64,000 nucleotides of DNA from Azonexus hydrophilus (GCF_001956855.1 NZ_MTHD01000003.1:372001-436000); one strand, 5' to 3'; counted from the stretch's first letter, positions 36,314-47,646 are shown. The notes: generated by a model from the sequence alone, not told the origin. Numbers and translations: made by a program.

Positions 36314-37858
36314 ATGAAAGATCATCTGGTAATTTTTGACACCACGCTGCGCGATGGTGAGCAGAGCCCCGGCGCGTCGATGACCCGGGAAGAAAAGATC
36401 CGTGTTGCCCGGCAACTGGAAAAGATGCGGGTCGATGTCATCGAGGCTGGCTTTGCTGCGGCCTCGCCCGGTGATTTCGAATCGATCCAGGCGATTGCGC
36501 AGGCGATCAAGGATTCCACCGTCTGCTCGCTGGCCCGCGCCAGCGAGAACGACATCGCCCGCTCCGGCGAGGCGATCCGGCCGGCGAAATCCGGCCGCAT
36601 CCACACCTTCATCGCCACCAGCCCGATCCACATGGAGAAGAAGCTGCGCATGACGCCCGATCAGGTGGTCGAGCAGGCCGTCAAGTCGATCGGCTGGGCG
36701 CGGCAATATACCGACGATGTCGAGTTCTCAGCCGAGGATGCCGGCCGTTCGGAAATCGATTTCCTGTGCCGGATCTTCGAGGCGGTGATCAAGGCCGGTG
36801 CCAAGACCATCAACGTGCCCGACACGGTCGGTTACAACATCCCGTCGCAGTACGCCGAAACGATGCGCCAGTTGATCGAGCGCGTGCCGAATTCGGACAA
36901 GGTGATCTGGTCGGTGCATTGCCACAACGACCTCGGACTGGCCGTATCCAATTCGCTGGCCGCCGTGCTGGCCGGCGCCCGTCAGGTCGAATGCACGATC
37001 AACGGTCTGGGCGAGCGGGCCGGCAATGCCGCGCTGGAAGAAATCGTCATGGCCGTGCGCACGCGCGCCGATGTCTTCCCGGTCGAGACGCGCATCGACA
37101 CGACACAGATCGTTTCCGCCTCCAAGCTGGTGTCGCAGATCACCGGCTATCCGGTACAGCCGAACAAGGCGGTCGTCGGTGCGAACGCCTTCGCTCACGA
37201 GTCCGGCATTCATCAGGATGGCGTGCTCAAGCATCGGGAGACCTACGAAATCATGCGCGCACAGGATGTTGGCTGGGCGCAGAACAAGCTGGTGCTTGGC
37301 AAGCATTCCGGGCGCAACGCCTTCAAGTCGCGCCTGCAGGAACTGGGTATCGAACTGGAGAGCGACGAAGCGCTGAATGCGGCGTTCGCCCGTTTCAAGG
37401 AACTCGCTGACAGGAAGCACGAGATTTTTGACGAGGACCTGCATGCATTGGTTTCCGACGAGGTCGTGACGCCGGAGCAGGAACACTACAAGCTGGTGTA
37501 TTCACGGGTGACTTCGGAAACCGGGGAAATGCCGTGTGCGTCGATCATCCTCAATGTCGGTGGTGTCGAGCAAAAGGCGGAAGCCTGTGGCGGCGGGCCG
37601 GTCGATGCGACCTTCAAGGCCATTGAAAGCATTGCCGGCAGTGGTGCGGAGCTGCTGCTTTACTCGGTCAATGCGATCACCACCGGTACCGATGCCCAGG
37701 GCGAAGTGACGACGCGGCTGGCCAGGGACGGGCGCATCGTCAATGGCAATGGTGCCGATACCGACATCGTCATCGCCTCGGCGCGTTCCTACCTGAACGC
37801 GCTGAATAAGCTGGCATCGACGCTGGACAAGGTCAGGGCGCAGGGCGACGATATCTGA
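36314..37858 (+). CDS. leuA: 2-isopropylmalate synthase
   Basis: First committed enzyme of leucine synthesis, 514 residues. It condenses 2-ketoisovalerate with acetyl-CoA. The TIM-barrel domain has [17 protein letters not shown] near the N terminus, [18 protein letters not shown] and [13 protein letters not shown]; the HCHND histidines bind the metal. The C-terminal regulatory LeuA dimer domain (from about 400) mediates leucine feedback. It follows pssA by 16 bases, and a strong terminator lies 17 bases after its stop. Confidence 0.97.
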   Translation: MKDHLVIFDTTLRDGEQSPGASMTREEKIRVARQLEKMRVDVIEAGFAAASPGDFESIQAIAQAIKDSTVCSLARASENDIARSGEAIRPAKSGRIHTFIATSPIHMEKKLRMTPDQVVEQAVKSIGWARQYTDDVEFSAEDAGRSEIDFLCRIFEAVIKAGAKTINVPDTVGYNIPSQYAETMRQLIERVPNSDKVIWSVHCHNDLGLAVSNSLAAVLAGARQVECTINGLGERAGNAALEEIVMAVRTRADVFPVETRIDTTQIVSASKLVSQITGYPVQPNKAVVGANAFAHESGIHQDGVLKHRETYEIMRAQDVGWAQNKLVLGKHSGRNAFKSRLQELGIELESDEALNAAFARFKELADRKHEIFDEDLHALVSDEVVTPEQEHYKLVYSRVTSETGEMPCASIILNVGGVEQKAEACGGGPVDATFKAIESIAGSGAELLLYSVNAITTGTDAQGEVTTRLARDGRIVNGNGADTDIVIASARSYLNALNKLASTLDKVRAQGDDI

Positions 37859-37885
37859 GCGCTCTGGGCACAAGAAAAAACCGCG

Positions 37886-38853
<968 letters not shown>

Positions 38854-38879
38854 TTATACGTCCTGGCGTCAGCGCCCTG

Positions 38880-40394
38880 TCAGTCCTCATCCTCAGGGCG
38901 GACCGAGAAGATTTCCACCGAGCTGGTCTGTTCATCCATTCCGGTTGTCCGGATTTCTCGAATGGCCAGGTTGTCCTGTTCGATCAGCAGGACGACGCGC
39001 CGACTGCTTGTCGTCAGCAGCCCGGGAGGCACGACCAGTGACTGGGTGGTGCGCAGTGGTGGCGTTTCCGGGAGGATCAGGGCGGCGACACGTTCTGCGC
39101 CAAGTTTGTAAGGCTGGGCGACCTGCGCGACGATCGCACGCGATGCAAGCAGTTGCAGCCCGACTTCGACATGTTCCGGATTTTCCGAGATTGCCCAGCG
39201 GATGATGCAGACGTGCCAGTGCTTGTCGAGGGACTTCAGCTCGCCTTGTGGCTGGATGGCGACGATGTCGCCAACCCGCAACTGGGTGGTGTTGCCGGTC
39301 ATGTGCATCAAGGCGAAGCCATCCGGGCTTTCGTTGGTCACCATCCATTCGCTGAGGCTGGCATCTGTTTCCGGGTGCTGCAGCAGTCGGCACAGCGTGT
39401 CCAGTCCGGAACACAGGTGGGCACGGTAGGACTGGCGACGGCGGGTGAAGCGTCGCTTCGCCGGATGTCCCCAGAGTTTCTCCAGCCGTTTGAGTACGCC
39501 CTGGCCGGCGCGGGTGCTGGCAAAATCAGGCAGCGACAGGGCGGCCGGCGTGCTGCCGGCGGCGAGCGCACGATAGGTTTCCACAACGTATCGGGCCATG
39601 TCGGCGCAGGAAAAATACAGTGGCTGGATGTCGCTTCCCGGCGTGCGGCGAACCAGGGCGTGCGCCGGGAAGTCCCGGTCGAGATCGATCCAGAACGCGT
39701 TGTCGAGCGGTTCGATCATCGATTCGCTGAGCGCGATGCTGTGTCCGCTTTGTTCGACCAGGGTATTGATGAACTCCAGTTCATCCGAGGAGAAGGATGC
39801 CGGCTGGGCAATCGCTGTCAGCAGGATGTTGGTGTACAGGCGCTGGATGCTGGCCGTTTCCCTCGGGCCGTCGAGATGTTCGACACCGAGCCGGCGGGCG
39901 GTGCGAAAGGCGGCGTGGAGTTGTTGCCAAAGTCCGGGGCGGGGCGGGGATGCGATCAGGTGGTGGATGCGGATCTGCCAGGCGATTGACAGCATGGCAC
40001 GGCGCAGGGAGGTTTGCGGGGTGCTGCCGAGGGTGTTGCCTTGTGGGTCGTAGAGGGCGGCCAGGGTGTTGAAATAATCCTGAGTCAGCGTTTCCAGAAG
40101 CTCCAGGATCAGGCGGACCCGCTGCCGGGTCTTGCGCGAGATCGGCAGTGACAGTTCGTTGAGCCGGGGCAGCTCGATACGCACGACTTCTTCGGTGTGC
40201 GCATAGAGCAGATCAAGCAACTTGACTCGCTGTGTCGTGGAAACCGGGGCTTCGCGCAGGTAGAGGACCTGGCGCAGCAGCTCCTCGGAATCTTCAGGCG
40301 TGGAGCGGCCATGCGCCAGCGCCAGCCACTCCAGAATGCTCTTGATGCTGCCTTCGGCGGGCTGGGCGATGCCGTTTTGTGGGGTTTTGACCAT
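38880..40394 (-). CDS. Large protein with C-terminal PilZ-like domain
   Basis: Protein of 504 residues with no membrane segment. The N-terminal 300 residues are mainly helical and I do not recognise them. The C-terminal part looks like a divergent PilZ domain, the main cyclic di-GMP receptor fold. A basic cluster RRFTRRRQSYR (about 314-324) could supply the RxxxR arginines. N354-E-S356-P-D-G359 matches the (D/N)xSxxG motif, and HVCIIRWAISENPEHVEVGLQLLA (393-416) matches the closing strands. The spacing between the two motifs (about 30 residues) is in the usual range. The frame extends upstream to 40580, but ATG 40394 avoids the rpsP promoter. Cyclic di-GMP binding is an inference. Confidence 0.75.
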   Translation of the reverse strand: MVKTPQNGIAQPAEGSIKSILEWLALAHGRSTPEDSEELLRQVLYLREAPVSTTQRVKLLDLLYAHTEEVVRIELPRLNELSLPISRKTRQRVRLILELLETLTQDYFNTLAALYDPQGNTLGSTPQTSLRRAMLSIAWQIRIHHLIASPPRPGLWQQLHAAFRTARRLGVEHLDGPRETASIQRLYTNILLTAIAQPASFSSDELEFINTLVEQSGHSIALSESMIEPLDNAFWIDLDRDFPAHALVRRTPGSDIQPLYFSCADMARYVVETYRALAAGSTPAALSLPDFASTRAGQGVLKRLEKLWGHPAKRRFTRRRQSYRAHLCSGLDTLCRLLQHPETDASLSEWMVTNESPDGFALMHMTGNTTQLRVGDIVAIQPQGELKSLDKHWHVCIIRWAISENPEHVEVGLQLLASRAIVAQVAQPYKLGAERVAALILPETPPLRTTQSLVVPPGLLTTSSRRVVLLIEQDNLAIREIRTTGMDEQTSSVEIFSVRPEDED

Positions 40395-40482
40395 GGTTTC
40401 TGAAGGATAGCAAAAAAAAGCATTTCGCCCTATTGTCGGGTCTTCCCGGCACGCTCCTGGCGAAAGAAGCTGGGTAAGTGGC

Positions 40483-40510
40483 TTGTTTTTTATCGTTTTA
40501 AAGATATAAT
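40483..40510 (+). promoter_or_regulatory. Strong promoter of the rpsP-rimM-trmD-rplS operon
   Basis: TTGTTT (40483-40488) and a perfect TATAAT (40505-40510) are spaced by 16 bases in an AT-rich stretch, 36 bases before the rpsP ATG. Confidence 0.7.
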
Positions 40511-40545
40511 CTCGCGTCTTTTTCCCAGCTAACGAAAGTATCCCA

Positions 40546-40800
40546 ATGGTTGTTATCCGTCTTGCCCGTGGTGGCGCCAAGAAGCGCCCGTTCTACAACA
40601 TGGTTGTTACCGATTCCCGTAACCGTCGTGACGGCCGTTTCGTTGAGCGCATCGGCTTCTACAACCCGGTTGCCTCCGGCAATGCTGAAGCCCTGCGTGT
40701 TTCCGTGGATCGTCTGGCCTACTGGCAGAGCAATGGCGCCCAGTTGTCGCCGACGGTTGCCCGCCTGGTCAAGCAACACGCTGCCCAGCAAGCTGCCTGA
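40546..40800 (+). CDS. rpsP: 30S ribosomal protein S16
   Basis: Ribosomal protein of 84 residues. It has [40 protein letters not shown], broken here only by normal family variation. First gene of the classical rpsP-rimM-trmD-rplS operon, behind a strong promoter. Confidence 0.97.
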   Translation: MVVIRLARGGAKKRPFYNMVVTDSRNRRDGRFVERIGFYNPVASGNAEALRVSVDRLAYWQSNGAQLSPTVARLVKQHAAQQAA

Positions 40801-40813
40801 GTCGTTTCTGGCT

Positions 40814-41326
40814 TTGACCGGCAACGATATCGTCGTTCTGGGTCGCCTGGCTGACCCTTACGGGATTCGGGGCTGGCTCAAGTTGCATGCCTATGGGGAT
40901 GATCCCATGGCATGGGCGGAAATGCCGGTCTGGTGGATCGGCAAGGAAGGTGGCCCGTGGCGTGAAGTCAGGGTCAGCGAACTGAAGGTTCATGGTGATG
41001 GTGTGGTTGTCCTGCTGGACGACGTGCCTGACCGGACTGCTGCCGAAGCCCTGAAAGGCATGTTGGTCGGTGCGCCACGCGAAATGTTGCCGGCGACCGC
41101 TGACGATGAGTATTACTGGGGCGATCTGATCGGCCTGGCAGTGGTGAATGCGGCAGGCGAAAAGCTTGGCCAGGTTTCGGGATTGATCGAGACCGGTGCC
41201 AATGATGTTTTGCGCGTCGCTGATGAAAGCGGTAATGAGCGGCTGTTGCCTTTTGTCGACGCCGTGGTGCTGTCGGTTGACAAGGCGGCGGGCCTGATTC
41301 GCGTGGAGTGGGGTCTGGACTGGTGA
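40814..41326 (+). CDS. rimM: 16S rRNA processing protein RimM
   Basis: Ribosome maturation factor of 170 residues that binds S19 and helps 30S head assembly. The N-terminal domain starts [27 protein letters not shown], and the C-terminal PRC-barrel has [37 protein letters not shown] and LLPFVDAVV. No ATG is available near the conserved start. I use TTG 40814, 14 bases after the rpsP stop; this start is uncertain. Its stop overlaps the trmD start (GTGA). Confidence 0.93.
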   Translation: MTGNDIVVLGRLADPYGIRGWLKLHAYGDDPMAWAEMPVWWIGKEGGPWREVRVSELKVHGDGVVVLLDDVPDRTAAEALKGMLVGAPREMLPATADDEYYWGDLIGLAVVNAAGEKLGQVSGLIETGANDVLRVADESGNERLLPFVDAVVLSVDKAAGLIRVEWGLDW

Positions 41327-42087
41327 TCCGGTTCGACTGCGTGACCATCTTCCCGGAGATGTTCGCTGCCGTGACGCAGAGTGGCATTACCCGGCGGGCG
41401 CTGGAAGAAGGGCACTGGGCATGGGCCGGCTGGAATCCTCGCGATTTCGCCGAAAATGCCTGGCGGCGGGTTGATGACCGCCCCTTTGGCGGCGGGCCGG
41501 GCATGGTGATGCAGCCAGCGCCGCTGGAAAGCGCGATTGCCGCAGCGAAGGCGCGGCAGCGGGAAGCGGGTCTGGCGAGCAGCCGGGTCATCTATCTGTC
41601 GCCGCAGGGCGCGCCACTCACGCATGAGCGGGTGATGCGGCTGGCGACTGCAGGCGAAGGTATTGTCCTGCTGTGCGGCCGCTATGAAGGCATTGACGAG
41701 CGTCTGATCGAGCGCTGTGTCGATGAGGAAATTTCGATCGGGGATTTTGTGTTGTCCGGCGGCGAGTTGCCGGCGATGGTGTTGATCGATGCCGTCGTCC
41801 GTCAGTTGCCGGGCGTACTTGGTGATGCCGCTTCGGCGGTGGAAGATTCGTTTGTCGGTGGTTTGCTGGATTGCCCGCACTACACCCGCCCGGAGGTTTA
41901 TCAGGGCGTGGCGGTGCCGGCGGTGTTGATGTCCGGCGATCACAAGAAAATTCGTCGCTGGCGACTGCAACAGTCGCTGGTGCGAACCCGGAAGCGCCGC
42001 CCGGATTTGCTGGCGCACCGCAGCTTGACCGCGGAAGAAACGCAACTCCTCACGGAAATTTCCGGAGCGGAGCAATGCGGTGAGTAA
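41323..42087 (+). CDS. trmD: tRNA (guanine-N1)-methyltransferase TrmD
   Basis: SPOUT-class methyltransferase of 254 residues that makes m1G37 and prevents frameshifting. The deep trefoil-knot signatures are present: [35 protein letters not shown] and [22 protein letters not shown]. The C terminus has [15 protein letters not shown], which contacts tRNA. The start is GTG at 41323, coupled to the rimM stop. Confidence 0.96.
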   Translation: MIRFDCVTIFPEMFAAVTQSGITRRALEEGHWAWAGWNPRDFAENAWRRVDDRPFGGGPGMVMQPAPLESAIAAAKARQREAGLASSRVIYLSPQGAPLTHERVMRLATAGEGIVLLCGRYEGIDERLIERCVDEEISIGDFVLSGGELPAMVLIDAVVRQLPGVLGDAASAVEDSFVGGLLDCPHYTRPEVYQGVAVPAVLMSGDHKKIRRWRLQQSLVRTRKRRPDLLAHRSLTAEETQLLTEISGAEQCGE

Positions 42088-42109
42088 TGTTTTATAAAAA
42101 GGATCTCAC

Positions 42110-42481
42110 ATGAACCTGATTCAACAGCTGGAACAAGAAGAAATTGCCCGCCTGGGCAAGACCATTCCCGACTTCGCACCGGGCGACACCGTTGTCGTTC
42201 AGGTCAAGGTCAAGGAAGGCAATCGCGAGCGTCTGCAGGCTTACGAAGGCGTCGTCATCGCCAAGCGCAATCGTGGCCTGAATTCCGGCTTCACCGTGCG
42301 CAAGATTTCGTCCGGTGAAGGCGTCGAGCGTACCTTCCAGACCTACTCGCCGCTGGTCGCTTCGATCGAAGTCAAGCGTCGTGGTGATGTGCGTCGCGCC
42401 AAGCTGTACTACCTGCGCGATCGTTCGGGCAAGTCTGCACGGATCAAGGAAAAGCTGCCGGCGAAGAAGGTTTCTGCCTGA
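42110..42481 (+). CDS. rplS: 50S ribosomal protein L19
   Basis: Ribosomal protein of 123 residues at the subunit interface. Features are [35 protein letters not shown], in normal family form, and [50 protein letters not shown] lies upstream of the ATG. Last gene of the operon, followed by a strong terminator. Confidence 0.97.
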   Translation: MNLIQQLEQEEIARLGKTIPDFAPGDTVVVQVKVKEGNRERLQAYEGVVIAKRNRGLNSGFTVRKISSGEGVERTFQTYSPLVASIEVKRRGDVRRAKLYYLRDRSGKSARIKEKLPAKKVSA

Positions 42482-42504
42482 TCGACGGTTTGCTGCAGGA
42501 CAGG

Positions 42505-42529
42505 AAAAGGGGCTTCGGCCCCTTTTTTT
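42505..42529 (+). terminator. Rho-independent terminator of the rpsP-rplS operon
   Basis: AAAAGGGGC (42505-42513), a TTCG tetraloop and GCCCCTTTT (42518-42526) followed by more T. About 24 bases after the rplS stop. Confidence 0.92.
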
Positions 42530-42553
42530 CGTCTGGCAGAAATGTCAGGCAAC

Positions 42554-42581
42554 AAAAAAGAGGCCGCAGCCTCCTTTTTTT
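42554..42581 (-). terminator. Rho-independent terminator of the dxs-folE2 operon
   Basis: GAGGC (42560-42564) and GCCTC (42569-42573) pair around CGCA, with A6 on the left (T6 on the minus strand) and T7 on the right. It lies 28 bases after the folE2 stop and could also back up termination of rplS. Confidence 0.8.
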
Positions 42582-42590
42582 GATGAATTC

Positions 42591-42604
42591 TGCGGTCGAC
42601 CGCA
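42591..42604. repeat. Perfect 14-bp palindrome TGCGGTCGACCGCA
   Basis: Second full intergenic copy of the dispersed palindrome, located between the folE2 terminator and the folE2 stop codon. The flanks extend the symmetry approximately (TTC on the left, GAA on the right). Confidence 0.85.
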
Positions 42605-42608
42605 AGAA

Positions 42609-43403
42609 TCAGCCGTTTTTCTTGTCGCGTTCGATCAGGGCATACGCCGAGTGGTTGTGGATCGACTCGAAGTTTTCCGATTCGACCACGTAGGCATCGA
42701 CGCGTGCTTCGGCATTGAGGCGGGCGGCGACGTCGCGGACCATATCCTCGACGAACTTCGGATTGTCGTAGGCACGCTCGGTGACGTACTTTTCGTCCGG
42801 ACGCTTCAACAGGCCGAACAGTTCGCACGAGGCTTCGGCTTCGACCAGCTGGACCAGTTCCTCGATCCAGACGAAATCGTTGGTGCGGGCGGTGACGGTG
42901 ACGTGCGAGCGCTGGTTGTGGGCGCCGCGCTCGGAAATCTTCTTCGAGCAGGGGCACAGGCTGGTGACCGGGACGACGACCCTGGTCGAGGTGACGATCT
43001 CGCCGTTGCTGATGTCGCCGATGAAAGTGACGTCGTAGTCCATCAGGCTCTGCACGCCGGATACCGGCGCCGTCTTGTTGATGAAGTACGGGAAATTCAT
43101 CTCGATGTGGCCGGTTTCGGCTTCGAGCTTGACGATCATGTCCTGGAGCATGGCCGGGAAGTTTTCGACCGAGATTTCGCGTTCGTGGCTGTTCAGGATC
43201 TCCACGAAGCGCGACATGTGCGTGCCCTTGAAGTTGTGCGGCAGGCCGACGTACATGTTGAAGACGGCGATGGTGTGCTGGATGCCGGCGGCCTTGTCGC
43301 CAACTTTCACGGGGTGGCGGATCGACTTGATGCCGACCTTGTTGATGGCGATCTGGCGCGTGTCGGCCGAATTCTGGACGTCGGGAATTGAGGTAGAGGT
43401 CAT
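42609..43403 (-). CDS. folE2: GTP cyclohydrolase FolE2 (type IB)
   Basis: Enzyme of 264 residues that makes 7,8-dihydroneopterin triphosphate, the folate and queuosine precursor. It belongs to the COG1469 type that works with metals other than zinc. Family features are [50 protein letters not shown] with the catalytic cysteine, and [20 protein letters not shown]. The frame extends far upstream, but the ATG at 43403 gives the proper length. It lies 17 bases after dxs and ends the xseB-ispA-dxs-folE2 operon. Confidence 0.94.
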   Translation of the reverse strand: MTSTSIPDVQNSADTRQIAINKVGIKSIRHPVKVGDKAAGIQHTIAVFNMYVGLPHNFKGTHMSRFVEILNSHEREISVENFPAMLQDMIVKLEAETGHIEMNFPYFINKTAPVSGVQSLMDYDVTFIGDISNGEIVTSTRVVVPVTSLCPCSKKISERGAHNQRSHVTVTARTNDFVWIEELVQLVEAEASCELFGLLKRPDEKYVTERAYDNPKFVEDMVRDVAARLNAEARVDAYVVESENFESIHNHSAYALIERDKKNG

Positions 43404-43420
43404 TGGGCTGTTCTGTCGGG

Positions 43421-45286
43421 TTATGAATTGGCCAGGCGTTCGCGCACGCTGCGCACGATGCCGTCCTTGTCGAGGCCGAGCTCGGCGAGGAGCTGACCCT
43501 GTTCGCCATGATCGACGAAGCGATCCGGCAGGCCGAGACGCAGCACGGCCACGTTCAACCCGCGTTCGTTGAGTACCCGCTCGATTTCCGAGCCGGCACC
43601 ACCAATCACGGCATTCTCTTCGATGCTGACCAGCAGGGAATGGTTCCCGGCCAGTTCGACAATCAGCTCGACGTCGAGCGGTTTGACGAAGCGCATGTTG
43701 GCGACCGTCGCGTCGAGTTCGTCGCCGGCGGCGACGGCTGCGGCAACCAGACTGCCGAAGGCGAGCAGCGCCACGCCCTGGCCCTGGCGGCGGATTTCGC
43801 CCTTGCCCAGCGGCAGCGTATCGAGCGCGGCTGACGGCACGACACCGGTGCCGGCACCGCGCGGGTAGCGGACCAGACTCGGTCCGTCGTGGGCGAAGGC
43901 GGTCGACAGCAGTTGCCGGCATTCGGCTTCGTCGGCCGGTGCCATCACCACCAGGTTCGGGATGCAGGCGGCAAACGACAGGTCGAAGGTGCCGTGGTGG
44001 GTCGGGCCGTCGGCGCCCACCAGGCCGCCGCGATCGACGGCGAAAACCACCGGCAGGTTCTGCAGCGCGACGTCATGGATCAACTGGTCGTAGGCGCGCT
44101 GCAGGAAGGTCGAATAGATGGCGACGACCGGTTTCAGCCCTTCGCAGGCCATGCCGGCGGCAAAGGTGACGGCATGCTGTTCGGCGATGCCGACATCGTA
44201 GTAGCGGTCGGCGAACTCGTTGGCGAAGCGGACCATGCCGGACCCTTCGCGCATCGCCGGGGTGATGCCGATCAGGCGGGAGTCGGCGGCCGCCATGTCG
44301 CACAGCCAGTCGCCGAAGACCTGGGTATAGGTCAGCTTGCCGGGGCCCTTGGCGGACTGGATGCCATCGCAGGCGGCAAACTTGCCGACGCCGTGGTAAA
44401 GGATGGGATCGCTCTCGGCCAGCTTGTAGCCCTGGCCCTTCTTCGTGATCACGTGCAGGAACTTCGGGCCCTTGAGCTTCTTCAGGTTTTCCAGCGTCGG
44501 GATCAGCGCGTCGAGGTCGTGACCGTCGATCGGGCCGTAGTAATGGAAGCCGAATTCCTCGAACAGCGTGCCCGGGGCGATCATGCCTTTGACGTGCTCT
44601 TCGGCGCGGCGCGCCAGTTCGAGCAGCGGCGGGGCGAAGCCGAGCATGTGCCGGCCGGCTTCGCGGGCCGCGTTGTAGGTCTTGCTCGAGGTCAGCCGGG
44701 TCAGGATGTTGTTTAGCGCGCCGACCGGCGGCGAGATCGACATCTCGTTGTCGTTGAGGATGACCAGCATGTCGGCATCGCCGACGCCGGCGTTGTTCAT
44801 CGCCTCGAAAGCCATGCCGGCTGACATTGCGCCGTCGCCGATGATGGCCACGACCTTGCGCGCCTCGCCTTTGAGCCGGGCGGCGTGGGCCATGCCCAGC
44901 GCGGCCGAGATCGAGGTCGACGAATGACCGACGCCGAAGGTGTCGTATTCGCTTTCGCAACGCTTGGGAAAACCGGCGATGCCACCGCGCATGCGCAGCT
45001 TCTCCATGCCTTGGCGGCGACCGGTCAGGATCTTGTGCGGGTAGCACTGGTGGCCGACGTCCCAGACCAAGCGGTCGGTGGGCGTGTCGAAGACGGCATG
45101 CAGGGCGATCGTCAGTTCGACGGTGCCGAGATTGGACGACAGGTGGCCGCCGGTCTGCGACACCGATTCGATCAGGAAATCCCTTAGTTCGCTGGCCAGT
45201 TGGGCGAGCTGCTTGCGCTCCAGGGCGCGTAGTTCGGCCGGACTGTTGATGCTTTCAAGCAGGGCGTGTTTGGACACTGCGGTCAT
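43421..45286 (-). CDS. dxs: 1-deoxy-D-xylulose-5-phosphate synthase
   Basis: Thiamine-diphosphate enzyme of 621 residues that starts the non-mevalonate isoprenoid pathway by joining pyruvate and glyceraldehyde 3-phosphate. Signatures are [34 protein letters not shown], the cofactor motif [19 protein letters not shown], and [15 protein letters not shown] and [15 protein letters not shown] in the pyrimidine domain. The ATG at 45286 is 2 bases after the ispA stop, and the upstream in-frame stretch is a shadow of ispA. Confidence 0.97.
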   Translation of the reverse strand: MTAVSKHALLESINSPAELRALERKQLAQLASELRDFLIESVSQTGGHLSSNLGTVELTIALHAVFDTPTDRLVWDVGHQCYPHKILTGRRQGMEKLRMRGGIAGFPKRCESEYDTFGVGHSSTSISAALGMAHAARLKGEARKVVAIIGDGAMSAGMAFEAMNNAGVGDADMLVILNDNEMSISPPVGALNNILTRLTSSKTYNAAREAGRHMLGFAPPLLELARRAEEHVKGMIAPGTLFEEFGFHYYGPIDGHDLDALIPTLENLKKLKGPKFLHVITKKGQGYKLAESDPILYHGVGKFAACDGIQSAKGPGKLTYTQVFGDWLCDMAAADSRLIGITPAMREGSGMVRFANEFADRYYDVGIAEQHAVTFAAGMACEGLKPVVAIYSTFLQRAYDQLIHDVALQNLPVVFAVDRGGLVGADGPTHHGTFDLSFAACIPNLVVMAPADEAECRQLLSTAFAHDGPSLVRYPRGAGTGVVPSAALDTLPLGKGEIRRQGQGVALLAFGSLVAAAVAAGDELDATVANMRFVKPLDVELIVELAGNHSLLVSIEENAVIGGAGSEIERVLNERGLNVAVLRLGLPDRFVDHGEQGQLLAELGLDKDGIVRSVRERLANS

Positions 45287-45288
45287 TT

Positions 45289-46173
45289 TCAGAATTGCCG
45301 GTGGCAGATGAAATCGGCCAGCCGGGTAAGTCGATCGGCACGTTCGCCGAATAGAGACAGCGCAGCCAGGGCTTCGGTTCGCAGTTCCTCGGCGTAGCTG
45401 CGGGCACCCTCCAGGCCGAGCAGCGCAACATAGGTCGGCTTGTCGGCGGCTTCGTCCTTGCCGGCGGTCTTGCCCAGCGTGGCGGTGCTGGCGGTGCAGT
45501 CGAGAATGTCGTCGACGACCTGGAAGAGCAGGCCGGCGCGCTTGGCGAAACGGTCGAGGTGGCTGCGTTCGTCGGCCGACAGTGGCTGCCCGGCCAGCGC
45601 GCCGAGGAGTACGGCGGCGCGGATCAGGGCGCCGGTCTTCAGCGCGTGCATCAATTCCAGTTGCGGCTGCTCCAGCGGTGTGCCGACCGACGCGAGGTCG
45701 ATCGCCTGGCCGCCGGCCATGCCGCGTGAGCCGCTGGCATGGGCGAGCAGCGCGATCATTTCCAGTTGCCGGTCGCCGAGCGGATGGCTTGCCAGCAGTT
45801 CGAAGGCCAGCGTCTGCAGGCTGTCGCCGACCAGCAGCGCGGTCGGTTCGTCGTATTCGACGTGGCAGGTCGGCCGGCCGCGGCGCAGCACGTCGTCGTC
45901 CATGCACGGCAGGTCGTCGTGTACCAGCGAATAGGCGTGGATCAATTCGACGGCACAGGCGACGATGTCGAGTTTTTCCGGGGTGGCGCCGGTCAGTTCG
46001 CCGGCGGCGAAAGCCAGCAGCGGACGCACGCGCTTGCCGCCACCGAGCGTTGCATAGCGCATGGCGTCGTGCAGGCGGTGCGGGATACAGTCGCTGCCGG
46101 GCAGGTGGTGGGCCAGGGCGGCCTCGGTACGGGCCTGGGTGGCGGCCATCCAGTCAGCAAAGGGAACGCTCAC
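45289..46173 (-). CDS. ispA: Farnesyl diphosphate synthase (short-chain polyprenyl synthase)
   Basis: Prenyltransferase of 294 residues. The first aspartate-rich motif DDLPCMDDD is in [23 protein letters not shown], and the second is [13 protein letters not shown]. Also [17 protein letters not shown] and [11 protein letters not shown]. The product length (farnesyl rather than geranylgeranyl) is inferred from the xseB-ispA-dxs context. The start is GTG at 46173, overlapping the xseB stop as GTGA. Confidence 0.95.
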   Translation of the reverse strand: MSVPFADWMAATQARTEAALAHHLPGSDCIPHRLHDAMRYATLGGGKRVRPLLAFAAGELTGATPEKLDIVACAVELIHAYSLVHDDLPCMDDDVLRRGRPTCHVEYDEPTALLVGDSLQTLAFELLASHPLGDRQLEMIALLAHASGSRGMAGGQAIDLASVGTPLEQPQLELMHALKTGALIRAAVLLGALAGQPLSADERSHLDRFAKRAGLLFQVVDDILDCTASTATLGKTAGKDEAADKPTYVALLGLEGARSYAEELRTEALAALSLFGERADRLTRLADFICHRQF

Positions 46174-46409
46174 TGAGCCTCCAGCGTGTTGCGGTCGACT
46201 TCCTTGAATTCGCCATTTTCGAGCATGCGGATCTGTTCCTCGGCATGGGTCAGTTGTTGCTGGCAATGCCTGATCAGGGCCATGCCGCGCTGATGGGCGG
46301 CAATCGAGGCGTCGAGTTCAAGCTGGCCGCCTTCCATGCCGGAGACAATGGCTTCAAGTTCGGCCAATGCTGTCTCGAATTTCATGTCGGCGATCGGAGT
46401 CTGGTCCAT
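46170..46409 (-). CDS. xseB: Exodeoxyribonuclease VII small subunit
   Basis: Small helical protein of 79 residues that joins XseA to form exonuclease VII. It shows KFETALAELEAIVSGMEGGQLELDASIAAHQRGMALIRHCQQQL and a C-terminal acidic helix, with normal family length. The start is ATG 46409. First gene of the operon xseB-ispA-dxs-folE2. A copy of the dispersed motif lies at 46190-46199 within its last codons. Confidence 0.94.
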   Translation of the reverse strand: MDQTPIADMKFETALAELEAIVSGMEGGQLELDASIAAHQRGMALIRHCQQQLTHAEEQIRMLENGEFKEVDRNTLEAQ

Positions 46410-46435
46410 GGCATTCGGGTTCGGGGAAACGCGTG

Positions 46436-46465
46436 AAAATACTCCATTCGGGGCATTGCGGTCAA
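46436..46465 (-). promoter_or_regulatory. Candidate promoter of xseB-ispA-dxs-folE2
   Basis: On the minus strand TTGACC (46460-46465) and TATTTT (46436-46441) are spaced by 18 bases, 26 bases before the xseB ATG. The -35 is part of the inverted repeat at 46460-46485. Confidence 0.45.
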
Positions 46466-46485
46466 ATTCGGGGTAAAATTTGACC
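46460..46485. promoter_or_regulatory. 9-bp inverted repeat between xseB and the Rieske oxygenase gene
   Basis: GGTCAAATT (46460-46468) and AATTTGACC (46477-46485) are perfect arms separated by 8 bases. It lies 25 bases before the oxygenase ATG and covers the candidate -35 of the divergent xseB operon. An operator seen by a dimeric regulator is plausible. Confidence 0.5.
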
Positions 46486-46509
46486 CCTTTAACCCGCTGG
46501 AGCCTTGGA

Positions 46510-47646
46510 ATGTCCGACATGGCGACGTCGTCCCGGTTGGCGCCCGCAGTTTCCCAACTGCCGGTGAACTGGTATTTCGATGAACGGATTCATGCACTGG
46601 AGAAAAAACTCATCTTCGATGCCGGTCCGGGCTATGTCGGTCACCAGTTGATGGTGCCGGAAGCGGGTGATTTTCGCACGCAGGAATGGAAGGACCATGG
46701 CCAGATGCTGCTCAACGGCGGCCAGGTCGGGCCGAATGCCGGCATCTGGCAGATGTCGAACGTCTGCCGCCATCGTCAGGCGATCATGCTGCAAGGCTCG
46801 GGCAAGCTCGAAGGGCCGGTGGTCTGTCCGATCCATCGCTGGACTTACGAACAGTCGGGTGAACTGATCGGCGCGCCGCATTTTCCGCAGAATCCCTGCC
46901 TGAACCTCGACAAGGCCAGGCTGGAAAACTGGAACGGCCTGCTCTTCAAGGGTCCGCGTTCGGCCAATGCTGATCTTGGCGGCATGAACGTCGCCCGCGA
47001 CCTCGATTTCACCGGCTACAAGCTCGACCACGTCGAGATGCACGAGTGCAATTACAACTGGAAGACCTTCATCGAGGTCTATCTGGAGGATTACCACGTC
47101 GTGCCCTATCACCCGGGTCTCGGCAATTTCGTTACCTGTGACGACCTGACGTGGCAATTCGGTGACTGGTACTCGGTGCAGAAGGTCGGCATCACGTCGC
47201 TGATGAAGGATTCTTCGTCCAGTGCCTACAACCGCTGGCAGAAGGTCGTCCGCGAGTACTACGGTGACCGCGGCGAGACGCCGCCGCAAGGCGCGATCTG
47301 GCTGACCTACTACCCGAACATCATGGTCGAGTGGTATCCGCACGTGCTGGTCGTGTCGACGCTGATCCCGCAGGGGCCGGACAAGACGATGAACGTCGTC
47401 GAGTTCTACTATCCCGAGGAAATCGTCGATTTCGAGCGCGAATTCATCGAAGCCGAGCGTGCCGCCTACATGGAAACGGCGATCGAGGACGACGACATCG
47501 GCGAGCGCATGGACCGCGGCCGCAAGGCGCTGCTGGCCGAAGGGAAGAACGAGGTCGGCCCGTACCAGAGCCCGATGGAAGACGGCATGCAGCACTTCCA
47601 CGAGTTCTACCGCCGGATCATGCAGAAGGACATTGAAGCGCGCTGA
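46510..47646 (+). CDS. Rieske non-haem iron oxygenase, alpha subunit type
   Basis: Protein of 378 residues in the aromatic ring-hydroxylating dioxygenase family. The Rieske [2Fe-2S] ligands are in NVCRHRQAIML and VVCPIHRWTYEQSG (Cys-x-His and Cys-x-x-His). The mononuclear iron site is FIEVYLEDYHVVPYHPG (His-x4-His with the bridging Asp nearby). No beta subunit, ferredoxin or reductase gene is adjacent, so electron partners must be elsewhere. It may be a demethylase- or choline-monooxygenase-like housekeeping oxygenase; the substrate is unknown. It is divergent from xseB. The ATG at 46510 fits best; an earlier start is possible. Confidence 0.9.
   Translation: MSDMATSSRLAPAVSQLPVNWYFDERIHALEKKLIFDAGPGYVGHQLMVPEAGDFRTQEWKDHGQMLLNGGQVGPNAGIWQMSNVCRHRQAIMLQGSGKLEGPVVCPIHRWTYEQSGELIGAPHFPQNPCLNLDKARLENWNGLLFKGPRSANADLGGMNVARDLDFTGYKLDHVEMHECNYNWKTFIEVYLEDYHVVPYHPGLGNFVTCDDLTWQFGDWYSVQKVGITSLMKDSSSSAYNRWQKVVREYYGDRGETPPQGAIWLTYYPNIMVEWYPHVLVVSTLIPQGPDKTMNVVEFYYPEEIVDFEREFIEAERAAYMETAIEDDDIGERMDRGRKALLAEGKNEVGPYQSPMEDGMQHFHEFYRRIMQKDIEAR

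Noticed and set aside
36402-36653. Short alternative frames inside leuA, ilvB and ilvC
   Set aside because: They lie wholly inside conserved genes, have no ribosome sites and show the composition of out-of-frame GC-rich codons.
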